64,000 bases of DNA from Macrobrachium rosenbergii (taxonomy: Eukaryota; Arthropoda; Malacostraca; Decapoda; Palaemonidae): NCBI RefSeq assembly GCF_040412425.1, contig NC_089755.1, positions 57,491,798 through 57,555,797 of the forward strand, read 5' to 3'. This document shows positions 42,501 to 54,830 of this stretch, in pieces. The position numbers and the translations under genes were made by a program. The stretch's first letter is position 1. Each line of letters begins with the position of its first letter. Under the pieces are notes generated by a model that did no database searches, was not told where the DNA came from, and saw only the letters and a program-made list of their open reading frames with translations.

Positions 42501-42590
42501 ACCTATGACCTTAATATATGGTCTTAATAGTTTTTGGGATTAAAAAGAGAATGATTTTGAATTGCCGAAAACAATAAATGGAAGCCTATT
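42425..42590 (+). repeat. About 90-bp tandem duplication downstream of gene 2
   Basis: TATGACCTTAATATATGxTCTT, GGGATTAAAAAGA and AAAACAATAAATGGAA recur. Each unit carries an AATAAA. Confidence 0.75.
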
Positions 42591-43201
42591 CCCTGTGTTA
42601 TCTCAACTGCATTCACTAGCATACTTCTCTACAGCTTACAAGCAATTGAAAATGGTTTTCTTTGTAGCGTTGTTACCGAATTGGAATGTTTTGCATACTC
42701 CTCTTAAACGTGTTGGTTTGCAAGGGGCCATTTTTATTTTTTTTGGAGCACAATAATGCAAAGTACTCGGAACGCATGGCGTAAGGCATTTGATAGGCGC
42801 TGAGATATTGTTTATCTTAGCTTTTGTCAACAAGTCCTTTTACCTATTTGGAGTTTGTCAGATAAGCGGTGAGGTTTCCCAAACGATTTGTCGTTTGAGA
42901 ATGGTCTTTACGTATGTAATGACAGTTAAAGCTTTGTTGATTGAATGTTGAGGATTTTCGTCTTTAAATGAAGGGAAGGTTTTAGTTTGAATTTTTCAAA
43001 AGAACAGAACTTTAAATATAGACCTTCTCCTCTTCGTTTTAAAACTTGGAAGGAGCGTAATATTTTTAATGATAAACCTAAACATTAATGAAAATTTTGT
43101 ATGGTTTTTTCTTGTATTGAAGCCGAGATAAAGAAATAAGAGGAATTGGAAGCAAAAACCAAACGAAAAATGAACCTAGAGAGAAAAAATGTCAAAGATG
43201 A
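42591..43201. other. Intergenic DNA, no gene recognised
   Basis: No element or coding motif seen between the 42.4-kb duplication and the CRE cluster. Confidence 0.5.
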
Positions 43202-43318
43202 CACGTGAGAAAAGCAACGACGTAGCTATGACGTCATATACACGTGAGGAAAAGCAATGACGTATCTATGACGTCATATACAAGTAGGAAAAAAAACAAT
43301 GACGTATCTATGACGTCA
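43202..43318. promoter_or_regulatory. Cluster of three palindromic CRE sites (TGACGTCA) in a tandem repeat
   Basis: TGACGTCA occurs at 43229-43236, 43269-43276 and 43311-43318, each preceded by a near half-site (CGACGTA or TGACGTA). Two CACGTG E-boxes lie at about 43203 and 43241. The unit is about 40 bp and repeated three times. TGACGTCA is the full CREB/ATF site. No transcript start is recognised nearby. Confidence 0.45.
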
Positions 43319-43549
43319 TATCGACAGCGCCAGTGAGTTTAAACGAACACAGAGAATCTTCTTGGAAGGCTCAGTTAACGCCGTTGCCTTGCTCAGGCTT
43401 GAAGGAAAGAAGGGGGAAAACACAGGCGTCCCCATATGCAATATATATATCTAGTCATTCCAACACCCGTGACCCTTTAAAAAAGTTCAAGGTTAGTATG
43501 AAGGGTTTCAGATGTTACTTACTTTCAGGTCTGAAGGAATGTTTCAAAA

Positions 43550-43562
43550 GGGTCACTGACCT
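43550..43562. promoter_or_regulatory. Perfect IR-1 nuclear-receptor palindrome plus half-site
   Basis: GGGTCA-C-TGACCT fits the EcR/USP IR-1 consensus with no mismatch. A further AGGTCA half-site is at 43577-43582. It lies 1.8 kb downstream of gene 2 and 230 bp after a CRE cluster. Binding is inferred. Confidence 0.4.
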
Positions 43563-43669
43563 TCTGGGGCAGGGTAAGGTCAGACCATTAACGGGTTAAA
43601 GCTCACAGCTTCTTGAAGTCCAGTGGAACGAAAGCGTTATGGAAGAAAATAGAGCTTTAAAATAAAATC

Positions 43670-43860
43670 CAGATTTTTATATTTAAAAAAAATTGCTCAG
43701 GAAACTCTCAACAGACATTGTAGCTTTATGATGAGACTGGAGAACCACTGGGATTACATTTTTTAAAAAGTTGCTCAAGAAACTACCAATAGACAGTTTT
43801 TAGTTTCATGATGAGACTGGCAATGGGTCACATTGAGACCAGAGAACCGCTGGGATTAGT
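43670..43860 (+). repeat. Diverged tandem duplication of about 90 bp
   Basis: TTGCTCAGGAAACT/TTGCTCAAGAAACT, ATAGACAxT, TTxATGATGAGACTGG and AGAACCxCTGGGATTA recur in order. Confidence 0.65.
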
Positions 43861-44587
43861 GGGCGAGTAAGAGCTGAATAGAAAATCTAGAAAAGAAAGT
43901 AAAGGAAAAAAACAAACAAACTGGAAACCCTTTTTTTCCACTACGATTCTTAGTTCTTAATATATTATCGTTAAGTTACTATTGTAATCTCTGAGCCAAT
44001 CATTATTCTCTGCTTTAATATCACTGTATATACAATGACCCTTTTTTGCTGTCCATAATGAGGTAAGGATGCTAATTGGCACTAGAGAGAGCCTGTTCCG
44101 AAGAAGCTATAAATCCGAGAAAATATAAAACAGACATAAATCATAAGTTTTTCTTTCACCTGTTAAGATACTCTGAATTGTCGTTAATTATAAAGAATTT
44201 CCTATTATTCAAAGATATTTATATATCTACATAGAACAAGTCTACAGACAGCCAAGTACTTTCTCATTCGACTGAAGGTTACCACAGATAGAGGAACATT
44301 AAAAGGAAACTGATTTCAAAGTAATGGCTACAATCGACGAACTGGTAATTCTCCAAGATAGTTGAACTGGAAACATATATAATGCTGAGAAGCACTTCCC
44401 TAATCAGCATTATATTACTATGGTTCATCCAAGAATTTCATTGACGTGCACTGGATAGTCGTATGAAGCACTTGTTAGGACTACCTATAAGTCGCTGGCT
44501 TGTATTCAACATGTTTGTGACGAGTGTGAGATGGGTTGACGACATGTTGACGACATGTTATATTTGAGTGTGGACATACCATTATTT

Positions 44588-44588
<1 letters not shown>
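43861..44588. other. Intergenic DNA, no gene recognised
   Basis: AT-rich with no recognisable element; TGTTGACGACATGTTGACGA near 44540 is a short direct repeat. Confidence 0.5.
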
Positions 44589-44639
<51 letters not shown>

Positions 44640-44713
44640 ATTTTAGACGTAAAATTAAGGCAAGAGATAAAGATCCATTCTTAAATGAGCCAATTTTCTT
44701 TGCCCTGGCGGTT

Positions 44714-44753
<40 letters not shown>
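44589..44753 (+). repeat. (AG)n - 81-bp spacer - (AG)n, copy 1
   Basis: Two AG tracts flank a spacer (44637-44717) whose homologue lies at 51071-51150 between AG tracts as well. Read in the AG frame, both encode related peptides sharing RDKDPFLNEPI and LAVRQ. Confidence 0.8.
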
Positions 44754-44756
<3 letters not shown>

Positions 44757-45390
44757 GGGTGCATTAGGATTATATAATTTACCTAGATTAAGGTTACCTT
44801 TACATTCAAGACCAAAATTCAGAGAAATACTTTAATTTTAGCTTAGGAATTCGATGACCTTAATAATGTAACGCCAGTTATAGAAACCAATAGATCAACA
44901 GATGCGAGTTTAGCAGGTATATCTGACGAGCGAGGACGATGTCCTGGGCTATATTATTTAAAATAAGGTCATAAACAGAAGGGAAGACTTGAGCTTTCGA
45001 CAAAGGAAATGAATGTTTGCATTTGCCCACTTTCCTGTTCACTGCAAACTTATTAACAGGGCGTTCTTGCGTTCATGTTACGGATTAATTATTTCTCGTA
45101 TTTTAGACGTTGCTTAGATGACTTTTCAAATGAATTTGCCTCTGATTAGATACTTGTTAATTACAAGATACTCCACGAGTGGTCTTTTTTAATAGGAATT
45201 TCTTTGTTATTATTCAATTGCTTTTAAATATTCTATTTTAGTGATTGTCATGTGATGTTTCTTTTGATTAGAGACCTGGTAATTACAGACTGTCATCAGT
45301 GAATGGTTTAACTAGACGAAGGTAATTATGAACATGCATGGTTAATGAGGTCCCTTTGAGTTATATATTTAAGAAATATAAGATAAATTG

Positions 45391-45449
45391 TAGATAATTG
45401 CTTATAAAAAAAGGGAGATATTCAAAAGCAGAATAGTGTCATAATATCT

Positions 45450-45517
<68 letters not shown>

Positions 45518-45615
45518 TCGATTGTCATTCAGAGGTTTCCCCGGCAGCGCCGGGTTAGTCAGCTAATTGCTTATAAAAAAGGGAGATATTTTAAAGTAGA
45601 ATAATGTCATATTAT

Positions 45616-45685
<70 letters not shown>

Positions 45686-45789
45686 TTTATCGGTTATCAT
45701 TCAGAGTTTTCCCTGGCAGCGCCCGGTTGGTCAGCTAATTGCTTATAAAAAAGGGAGATATTTTAAAGCAGAATAATGTCATATTATCA

Positions 45790-45844
<55 letters not shown>

Positions 45845-45850
45845 CTATTA
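45391..45850 (+). repeat. (AG)n-anchored repeat, three units of about 165 bp
   Basis: Each unit has TAATTGCTTATAAAAAAGGG, AGATATT, AGCAGAATAxTGTCATAxTAT and an AG tract (45452-45513, 45619-45682, 45791-45841). The second and third also share CGGCAGCGCC before the TATA-like segment. Confidence 0.9.
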
Positions 45851-46447
45851 GTTAAAATGGCTAATCTTCCTCTTACCACTTCGAAATAAAAGCAAGATCA
45901 TCCTGATGTTATTAATTATTGTCTCTCTTAATCAAATACCATGAATCTTTCGCCACGGAAAATGGGGCCTTTCTTTTTTCGCAGTCAAGGATTTTTCCAT
46001 GATGCAAGCGAGAGAGAGAGAGAGAGAGGGGGGGGGGGAGGGGGGCATAGAACAAAAGGCTTAATAACCTGTCTAAATATTTAGCTTCATCACTCTCTAT
46101 TGTAATATGCAAGCCCAATATCTCTTCTATTCAGAAGCCCGTTCCTCTTCTTCTTCTTTTTGGGCTCCTCTTTTATGCCTCTCACTCCCGAAAAACTCGC
46201 TGCTTAATTAAGTTGCTTCACAAGTCTTCTATCTTCTTCTTCTTCTCTTCTTACGCAGGTTTCCTTGTACCCAGTGTTTACCCAAAGGCGGGTTTATTGC
46301 TCCAAGGGAAGGTAGCCTCAGCAAACAGTGTCTGGGATTATCTTTTTTTTTGTGTGGGTGTGGCGACGTTTGCCTGTCAGGATTCTGGGTTGCTTTATTT
46401 TACGCTGAATAATATTCTCGAGCTTGTTGTGTATGAATATGAAGTAT
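45851..46447. other. Intergenic DNA with short low-complexity runs
   Basis: AG and G runs at 46010-46045 and CTT runs at 46145 and 46230. The 78-codon frame at 46213 has no recognised domain. Confidence 0.45.
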
Positions 46448-46722
46448 AGAATACGTATAGAATTAAGGCCAAAAGCCAAGCACTGGGACCTATGAGGTCA
46501 TTCAGCGCTGAAAAGGAGATTGACAGTAAAAGGTTTGAAAGGTGTAACAGGAGGAAAACCTCAAGGCAGTTGCACTATGAATTAGTTTTTAGGAGAGGGT
46601 GGAAACAAGATGGGAGAGAGAATATGAATGGAGGCACAGCAAAAGGAGCGAAAGGGGTTGCATCTAGGGGGGGCGAAGGCACGCTGCAAAGAACCTTAAG
46701 TAATGCCTACAGTGCACCGGGG
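46448..46722 (-). mobile_element. Dispersed repeat, copy 2 (inverted relative to 31355-31632)
   Basis: Reverse-complement homologue: CCAAGCACTGGGACC, TATGAGGTCATTCAGCGCTG, then TTAAGTAATGCCTACAGTGC. The copies differ by substitutions and small indels. The 100-residue open frame across it (46492-46794) is the repeat, not a gene. Confidence 0.65.
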
Positions 46723-47559
46723 ATGAATATGAATATGAAGTGTTTGATGCTGTGGAGATTTTCCACAACAGCCGTTCATTCTTCTCTGATTTAGTAGCTA
46801 AAGGATGAATGTGTCAGTGACTTAATCCGTTTGTTTCTGTAGCCTCTGATATTTGGAGGAGCGTCTTATTGGTGTAAATGTAGATTAGTGCAATGTGCAT
46901 TTGCTTTTATCAGTCGAAAGTTTGGTATGTTCATGTCACGTGGTTTATACCTCTATTACCCTTAGCATTACCTATTTGTCCAAGTGATTGATTAATAAGC
47001 TTGTCTATGCAAAGTACCTTTTCAGTAAAAAAAGTAATTGTTGTAAAGTCTGATGTTAAAAAGATTAAGGCTTTCGATTCTTGAGAGGTTTTATTTATTT
47101 TATTTATAAAATAGGGAAAGTAAAGAGTGTTTTTTATATTTTTTTTGTAGTTAGAGTGAAAAATGACCATTAAAATATTTCTAAATATATGTAGTTCTCA
47201 GCCCTTGAACTGAAACTCTGCTATAAAATTTTGATACTCTAACCATTTTCTTTTTACGCTAACTTATTTTTAACAATGTTATATCCATTTTCTATGAAGT
47301 ATTAGAGATGAATTAGCTTAGTGCTTCATACGAAGCCTCATACTTCATGAAGCAACGTGGCCTATCCTTCCACAAGGAAACTAATAATTTTCTTTTTATC
47401 ACTTGACAAGTAAAACATTGCCATTAATCACAATCTTAAGTGTACTCGTATCATACCGAATGCCTTTATCTGATGTTTTCCTTTTGATTAAATACTTTCG
47501 CTAAGCCACAAAAAATGCTGGATCTTGATACCGTAAATATCGCAAGATTAATTTCGTCT

Positions 47560-47565
<6 letters not shown>
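46723..47565. other. AT-rich intergenic DNA
   Basis: No gene or element recognised. Confidence 0.5.
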
Positions 47566-47629
<64 letters not shown>

Positions 47630-47707
47630 TGTTCTGCTCTTACTGACTATACAGCGTATAACCAATAAGAAGGCTGATCATCGGGTGGGTCGTGGCCCAG
47701 TTAGATG

Positions 47708-47769
<62 letters not shown>
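47566..47769 (+). repeat. Two (AG)n tracts
   Basis: AG at 47568-47627 and 47710-47769 with an 82-bp spacer. The 90-residue frame across them is read-through. Confidence 0.95.
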
Positions 47770-47773
<4 letters not shown>

Positions 47774-50700
47774 ACAAGGAAACAGTCTACCCCCCAAGTG
47801 CAATTTTGGATACCTTCCAAATAAATTTTGCTAACATATTTTTGTTATGTTATTTTTAGTACAAAGGGCAATAGGAATAGCCTCTCAATGCTCCTAAGCT
47901 GCCCAGGTCTAAGGAGAAACTATGTAGCAGCAGAGGTGGTTAGGAAAAAGACTAGGATTTGACCCTTGCATGAGGGTTAGACCCACCTTTGACGAAGGGA
48001 GGATTATAAGACGTAAAAGCGTCAAAATAGACTTTCGGGAATATGAAAACCTTTTCAGAATATTACACTTGAAATAAGTGAGAAAACTTTGAAATAATAA
48101 AACGTTAAAATTGGAAGCAACCTTTATTATGCCCTGGCAGAGTTAACTCCAAACTCCATTAAGACTGACAAGGTCTTAATTATTTTTATTGTGACTCGAA
48201 CGTTGCTTTTGCTCGGGTCACCGTAACCCTAGTTTACTTTTCTTGAAGTGACAAGCCTAAAGTAGTGGGCAATATAATCCCCCGTCATCGCCCTGGTCCG
48301 CAAAAAAGATAAAATTTATGAAATGAACAAAATTTATAAGATTAATATTTTCTCTGAATACAGGCCTTAAAAACACACTGCTTTGATTGGACTGTGAAAA
48401 TGAGGTTTTGATAAAATTGCAGTTTGGTCTTCATAGAATTTTGCTCGATTTTCTGTTTCTCGGAATTTCATGATTTTTTTTTTAATAACGAGGAGCAGAT
48501 ATTTCATGTCTCATGCTAAATTTTTTTTTACATTTTCACATTTATTTCTGTTTTACATAGTTTTCCTTCCATTTAATATCAGTAAAACATATTTTCATAG
48601 TCCCTTAAAATTAAAAATATTATACTCAATATTTTCATATTAATGCCAATTTAATTTCATTATTCGTTTCCTCTGCATATCTCCATTTTGTATTTACCTA
48701 CTCTCTTTACTCTCAAATTAAATGTGTATATAATAAAATATTCAATAAGATTTTATATTCACCATGAATGAAAAACATTCAGATTAATTCAATTTAGCGT
48801 CCGCGATGTTGTATTTTGTTCCATTTAAGCTTTTATGACCCTCAATCCTTTAGGAATACCAGAAAGATCCAATTTGCCTTAAAATTTCATATTCATCACA
48901 TATGGAAAACTATATCCTAAATGATCATTTTGATTGAATTTATGCATAATTCCAACGTCAAATCTCTTTCAAATCACTCAATTTAAGAATTTCTTACTCT
49001 CGACCTTAAAGGGATTTTTAAAAATTCTCATTTCCTCGACTTCCTTAAAAGGAGATTCGAAAACTCTCTCAATTCTCGAATATCCTTGGTGAAACCTCAC
49101 TACGACGAGGGGCGTGGACGCCCCCATCAATAAATTTCCTTTTTTTTTGTTTTTTAAAAGCACCGAAGTGTTATTCCTCTCTGCCTTGTACTTTAGATTA
49201 ATACAAGCTCTTAGTGCCTGGACTTTGGACTTTGCCTGGACTTTCTCCTTTTCCTTCGTCTGTGCGAAGAATTAAGAAGTGTTATTGTTGTTATTTATCG
49301 TGAGGTTATTTGTAAAACGAAGGTAAAAGTTAAAGTGTCTAAAATTGTAATGGAATCGCTCCCGAGTTTTCCTTTTCTGTTTTAGACTTTGTGTGTTTGT
49401 GTGTGTGTATGTGTGTGTGTTTGTGTGTACATGTGAATGTATGTGGGGCGGAGAGAGGAGAAGGGTGAAAGAAAAATAGTACATGATTTTTTATTTTTTG
49501 ACCAGTGGTTGTATATAAGTATATACTGCTGTACAAAACATTTCAAAGTTGAAAATACATAAAATTTCCATATGATCTATTACCAGGAGATAATGATTTT
49601 ACAGAAGACAAAATTAGTCGTGATTAGAAAAATACGATTTTTCTAATTTGATTTCACGAACTCTATAACGTTCCACTCATCAGTTTTAGGAAAAACCCTT
49701 CCACCAAAAGAACTTTATCGATGACTTTCGTAAATTTCCGAGTTGGAAATGTTGAATTATCTTTGGTAAGAAAACGGTTTTGTAAGCAGCGAATTGATGA
49801 ATGTGTCACAAGGACAAGAAACGACATCCTAAACATTCAGAAAATGTGGCGAAACTGGAGTTATTTATAATCGGCGAACATACTATTTCAGCAATCAATA
49901 AGAAATGATTTGCAAGATGGCTACCATTACCAAATGCATATAAAGTATTGTGTCTGAAAAGCTTGTTTGGAGGAATTTGCACCTTAGTGATCTCAGCCTG
50001 CATTCAAATAACGATGGAAATGCGCAAGTCATGCGGCGCTGCTATTAGCAATCTTGCTGTAAATAAGACTTGAGCGAACGAAGACCTCCGGAAAGTCTTA
50101 ATTACTCTATGCTGGGATATTTTTCTCTTCTCCTGAGCAGGCAATTCGTTGTTAATGAAGATTGATGGAGAAAATACGAAGTGGTTCAGTTTTTTCAATT
50201 TTTATTATCAGATGAGGTGTTACGAGTTTTATTTATTATTAGATGGCTTGGTCTTCAGTTCTCCATTGCAGAATTTCAGCTCGTCATTCGGAAAAGTAAA
50301 TATGAATTAGCATAGCCACTTTCTTATAATATACTGATTGATTTGAAATATTTACATTGAATGAAAAACAGAAAGTTTATCAAAATACAGATATATTTCA
50401 ATTGCGGGAAATTTAAAATATTTACACTGAATGGATAAATACGAAAACTAAATAAAAATGCAAACAGATTCCAGTTAGAGACATACAAACACTTTTCAGT
50501 TTAACAATTCCCATTAAAAATAAAACAGGAGTTTAACTTTTTGTACAAAACAGCGACCAACGTATTCCCATTCAACGCAAGAGACAAAGCTATTAGGAAA
50601 TATTAAGAAACCGAAGAAAAAGTAGCAATAAAAGCAGCAACAATTTCGTTTCCATTATTTACGGAGCTGGAACAGAGAAAAGTAGCAAAGAATGATTAAA

Positions 50701-50849
50701 AATAACGAGAAACCGTAATGGCGACGACGGATTGACAGAGTTTTTAGAAAACTTTGTTGCTCTCATTTGAGTTTAGGTCCACCGGAGCGGAGCTAATGGC
50801 TGTTACCTTCCGGCTATCATTAATACTCACTTTTCTCGATTCTCGAGCG
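47770..50849. other. About 3 kb of intergenic DNA without recognised genes
   Basis: AT-rich. Contains an imperfect (GT)n at 49390-49445. Short frames at 48978, 49806 and 50004 carry no motif. Confidence 0.5.
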
Positions 50850-50850
50850 C

Positions 50851-50909
<59 letters not shown>

Positions 50910-50992
50910 TAGAGAATAGGGATATCGTTTCATCTAGAATAAGCCAGTTAACAAACGAATTTGATATACGACGCGAAGTTCGGAGACTCGGT

Positions 50993-51074
<82 letters not shown>

Positions 51075-51148
51075 GTTTTAAACGTAAAAGGAAAGTGAGA
51101 GATAAAGACCCTTTCTTGAATGAGCCAATTTCCTTTACCCTGGCGGTT

Positions 51149-51207
<59 letters not shown>
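50850..51207 (+). repeat. Three (AG)n tracts with copy 2 of the 81-bp spacer
   Basis: AG tracts at 50851-50905, 50993-51071 and 51151-51207. The spacer 51071-51150 matches 44637-44717; the other spacer is unrelated. Confidence 0.85.
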
Positions 51208-51209
<2 letters not shown>

Positions 51210-51350
51210 TGTAGAGAATGAAACGAGAATGCATTTACTCAATTTTACTTTCATGATAAGAAATAGGAAACATTTACTAAGATTGTTTTCATAATTCTTT
51301 CACTTTATATTTTCAACCTCTTTAAAAATAAAAAAAATAAAAATATTGCT

Positions 51351-52015
<665 letters not shown>

Positions 52016-52381
52016 GTCCGAAAGCTGGGCGCCACAGCCGGTCACGACAGGACTGATTTGTGTTGGGTATTGATGCCCGAGATTTTCAAACATGATACAG
52101 AGAGGCCTTTGAGCTTCGCTCTTCAAAATTGGGCAATATTTTCGAAGTGGGATTTATGGCTCGCATTAGGGCGGCTTGGCTTTCAAAGTCCTCCAATTGC
52201 ATCGCTTTTTGGCCCACCCCCTACTTTTTTTTAAATTCGTTTCGTTTGGTCTCTTCCCCTCAGTTGTTCAACTTCTTTAAATTTGCTTATTATGGGGTTT
52301 TCATTTTTCATTTCAGAGCAACTTTCTGGGGCGAGTGATATGGGAGTCTAGAAACTGGATTCAATTTTCGAGTTAAACTGC

Positions 52382-52382
<1 letters not shown>

Positions 52383-52453
<71 letters not shown>

Positions 52454-52665
52454 GGAAAAAGACCTTCTTTAATACAAGTTTTGTTAAACAAAATGGCAGT
52501 TTCAACAGCATTTATTTTATATAGTAAACGCTCAGTTCGTCTTATCAATTGCTTTTCTTGCACTGGAATGGTTGCAAGCAATTGACCGATATTCATGTCC
52601 GGTGGTTTAGTGATGTGTAGGAGGTAGTTCTCGTGGGGTGTCGACTAGTTTCGCCCTTCTCGCCT

Positions 52666-52759
<94 letters not shown>
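52383..52759 (+). repeat. Two (AAT)n tracts
   Basis: AAT at 52383-52454 and 52668-52759. Poly-Ile/Leu/Asn open frames here are artefacts. Confidence 0.95.
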
Positions 52760-52761
<2 letters not shown>

Positions 52762-52816
52762 TTTTTTATATTTCTGTTTTCACGTGGGCATTCTATTTTA
52801 CAGAAGTTTTCTGGGA

Positions 52817-52829
52817 GGGTCAATGACCT
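52817..52829. promoter_or_regulatory. Perfect IR-1 nuclear-receptor palindrome upstream of a TATA-like site
   Basis: GGGTCA-A-TGACCT, no mismatch to the IR-1 consensus. A TATATAAG motif follows about 115 bp downstream (52941-52948). No downstream gene was recognised. Confidence 0.4.
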
Positions 52830-52934
52830 TATTTGGCTGTTCCATGAAGATAAAGTCATATTATGACCAACAAGAACAGTACTAACTATGTCATAATTAA
52901 CAATATTCCTCTCTTGGGAGGTGATTCTGTTCGC

Positions 52935-53012
52935 CCTTAGGTATATAAGGCTTTTAAGTGTGCTCATTTATCTGTTCATTCGGGTTCCACTTAAACACTG
53001 GGTATAAAAGAG
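52935..53012 (+). promoter_or_regulatory. Candidate core promoter without recognised gene
   Basis: TATATAAG at about 52941-52948 is followed about 30 bp later by TTCATTCG, a plausible initiator, and a second TATAAAAG lies near 53003. An IR-1 palindrome lies upstream. No start codon with a recognisable product follows. Confidence 0.25.
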
Positions 53013-53205
53013 AGAAGATAAATATCAAGCATAATATGAAATGGGTGAAACGTGTAAACCAAGAATGATATATGTGGCCTAAGTCATGTTCAACTTGATT
53101 TATTTTTGATCATTTTTCCCATCCACTTTTGGAGTCGAATTCTGCGAGGAGCGTTTGCAAATACAAGTGTTTAGGAAATCAAGGAGAGGCATTTATGCAA
53201 GAATG

Positions 53206-53206
<1 letters not shown>

Positions 53207-53282
<76 letters not shown>

Positions 53283-53356
53283 TAGAAATTTTCAAAGTTA
53301 ATTTTTGGTAAATTTTACAAGTGAGCGATAAGTCACGAAGTTTCTAAAAGGCGCTG

Positions 53357-53432
<76 letters not shown>

Positions 53433-53509
53433 TAGAAACTTTCAAAGTTAATTTTTGGTAAATTTTACAAGTGAGCGATAAGTCACGAAGTTTCTAAAAG
53501 GCGCTGATC

Positions 53510-53573
<64 letters not shown>
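53207..53573 (+). repeat. Three (AG)n tracts separated by a duplicated 80-bp spacer
   Basis: AG tracts at 53207-53279, 53359-53430 and 53512-53573. The two spacers, starting AAATTAGAAA and ending AAAAGGCGCTGATCG, differ by only one or two bases. Confidence 0.95.
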
Positions 53574-53575
<2 letters not shown>

Positions 53576-53894
53576 CTTGTATTCGTAAGAAGGGCGTGGA
53601 ATAATAAAAAAAAAAGATATCTGCAGTCTTTGCAGTTTCAGTTACTCAAGTGATAAGAGGCCCAGGATGATTCAGCATAAATTTTAACGTAAAAGGAAGG
53701 GACGAGGTCACGTGAGGTTAATCCATTTCACTCAGGATTAGGAATAGAATGGATCTGTCTGTCTGTCTGTCTGTCTGTGTGTGTGTCTGTGTGTCTGTGA
53801 CTGTAAATTGACTTTTTATTTGGGTCTTTTTTCCTAAATTTCTGAGGAACATGTGGATTTATTTATATCATAAATTACAGACTGATAGATAAGA

Positions 53895-53899
53895 CAATG

Positions 53900-53969
<70 letters not shown>

Positions 53970-54010
53970 ATATATATATTATATATATACTTTATATCTA
54001 TACGTACATT

Positions 54011-54101
<91 letters not shown>

Positions 54102-54142
54102 TATTATATTATTGGAATAAAATGTACTTGAATCCTAATGAG

Positions 54143-54219
<77 letters not shown>

Positions 54220-54260
54220 TATTATATTATTGGAATAAAATGTACTTGAATCCTAATGAG

Positions 54261-54340
<80 letters not shown>
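53895..54340 (+). repeat. Compound (TC)n(TA)n(CA)n array with duplicated 53-bp spacer
   Basis: TC to about 53966, irregular TA, CA at 54017-54045, then three TA tracts (54046-54095, 54147-54213, 54266-54339) separated by two identical spacers (GTACACTATTATATTATTGG ... CTAATGAGATTT). Confidence 0.95.
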
Positions 54341-54341
<1 letters not shown>

Positions 54342-54599
54342 ACTACTTCTTCTAAACTTTCATTTTACTGTATTTTCACTTACTTAGATTTTGCAAAGAC
54401 CAAGGTATGACCCAACGACGAATCGAGTTCTCGTGTAGTTACCTACGATTTTTATCATTCATCACTTTCCGATGCGTTCCGCACTTCTGCGCCTGTTTTA
54501 TCATCTTCTCAATTTCATATTAATTCGCTACTTTTATTTACACTTCGTTTGAGTGGTTGTCGCGGATCGGTCGTCACCCGTTGCATTATCGCGTTGCAA

Positions 54600-54830
54600 C
54601 AAAAGGATCGTTCATCGAATAATAAAAATGCAAATCAGAGGATCGTTTCCTTTGGATTAATTTTCTTCCCTTCCGTGAATGATGGAGTAAAAAAGCTTTC
54701 TTTTTCGTTTTTTTTTATTGAGTACGAAAAGATCACTCATCCGGAGAGAATGCAAATTAGAGGGGCGTTTGGCTTTGTTACAATTTTCTCGCCTTTCTTG
54801 AATCTCGGAGTCACTAAAAAATAAAAAATA
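54600..54830 (+). repeat. Diverged tandem duplication carrying two octamer motifs
   Basis: Two diverged units of about 120 bp share GATCxxTCATC and ATGCAAATxAGAGG. Perfect octamers ATGCAAAT (POU-factor type) lie at 54628-54635 and 54750-54757. The open frame here shows no recognisable domain. Confidence 0.45.

Noticed and set aside
46492..46794. 100-residue basic open frame
   Set aside because: It overlies the dispersed repeat also present at 31355-31632 and has no domain.
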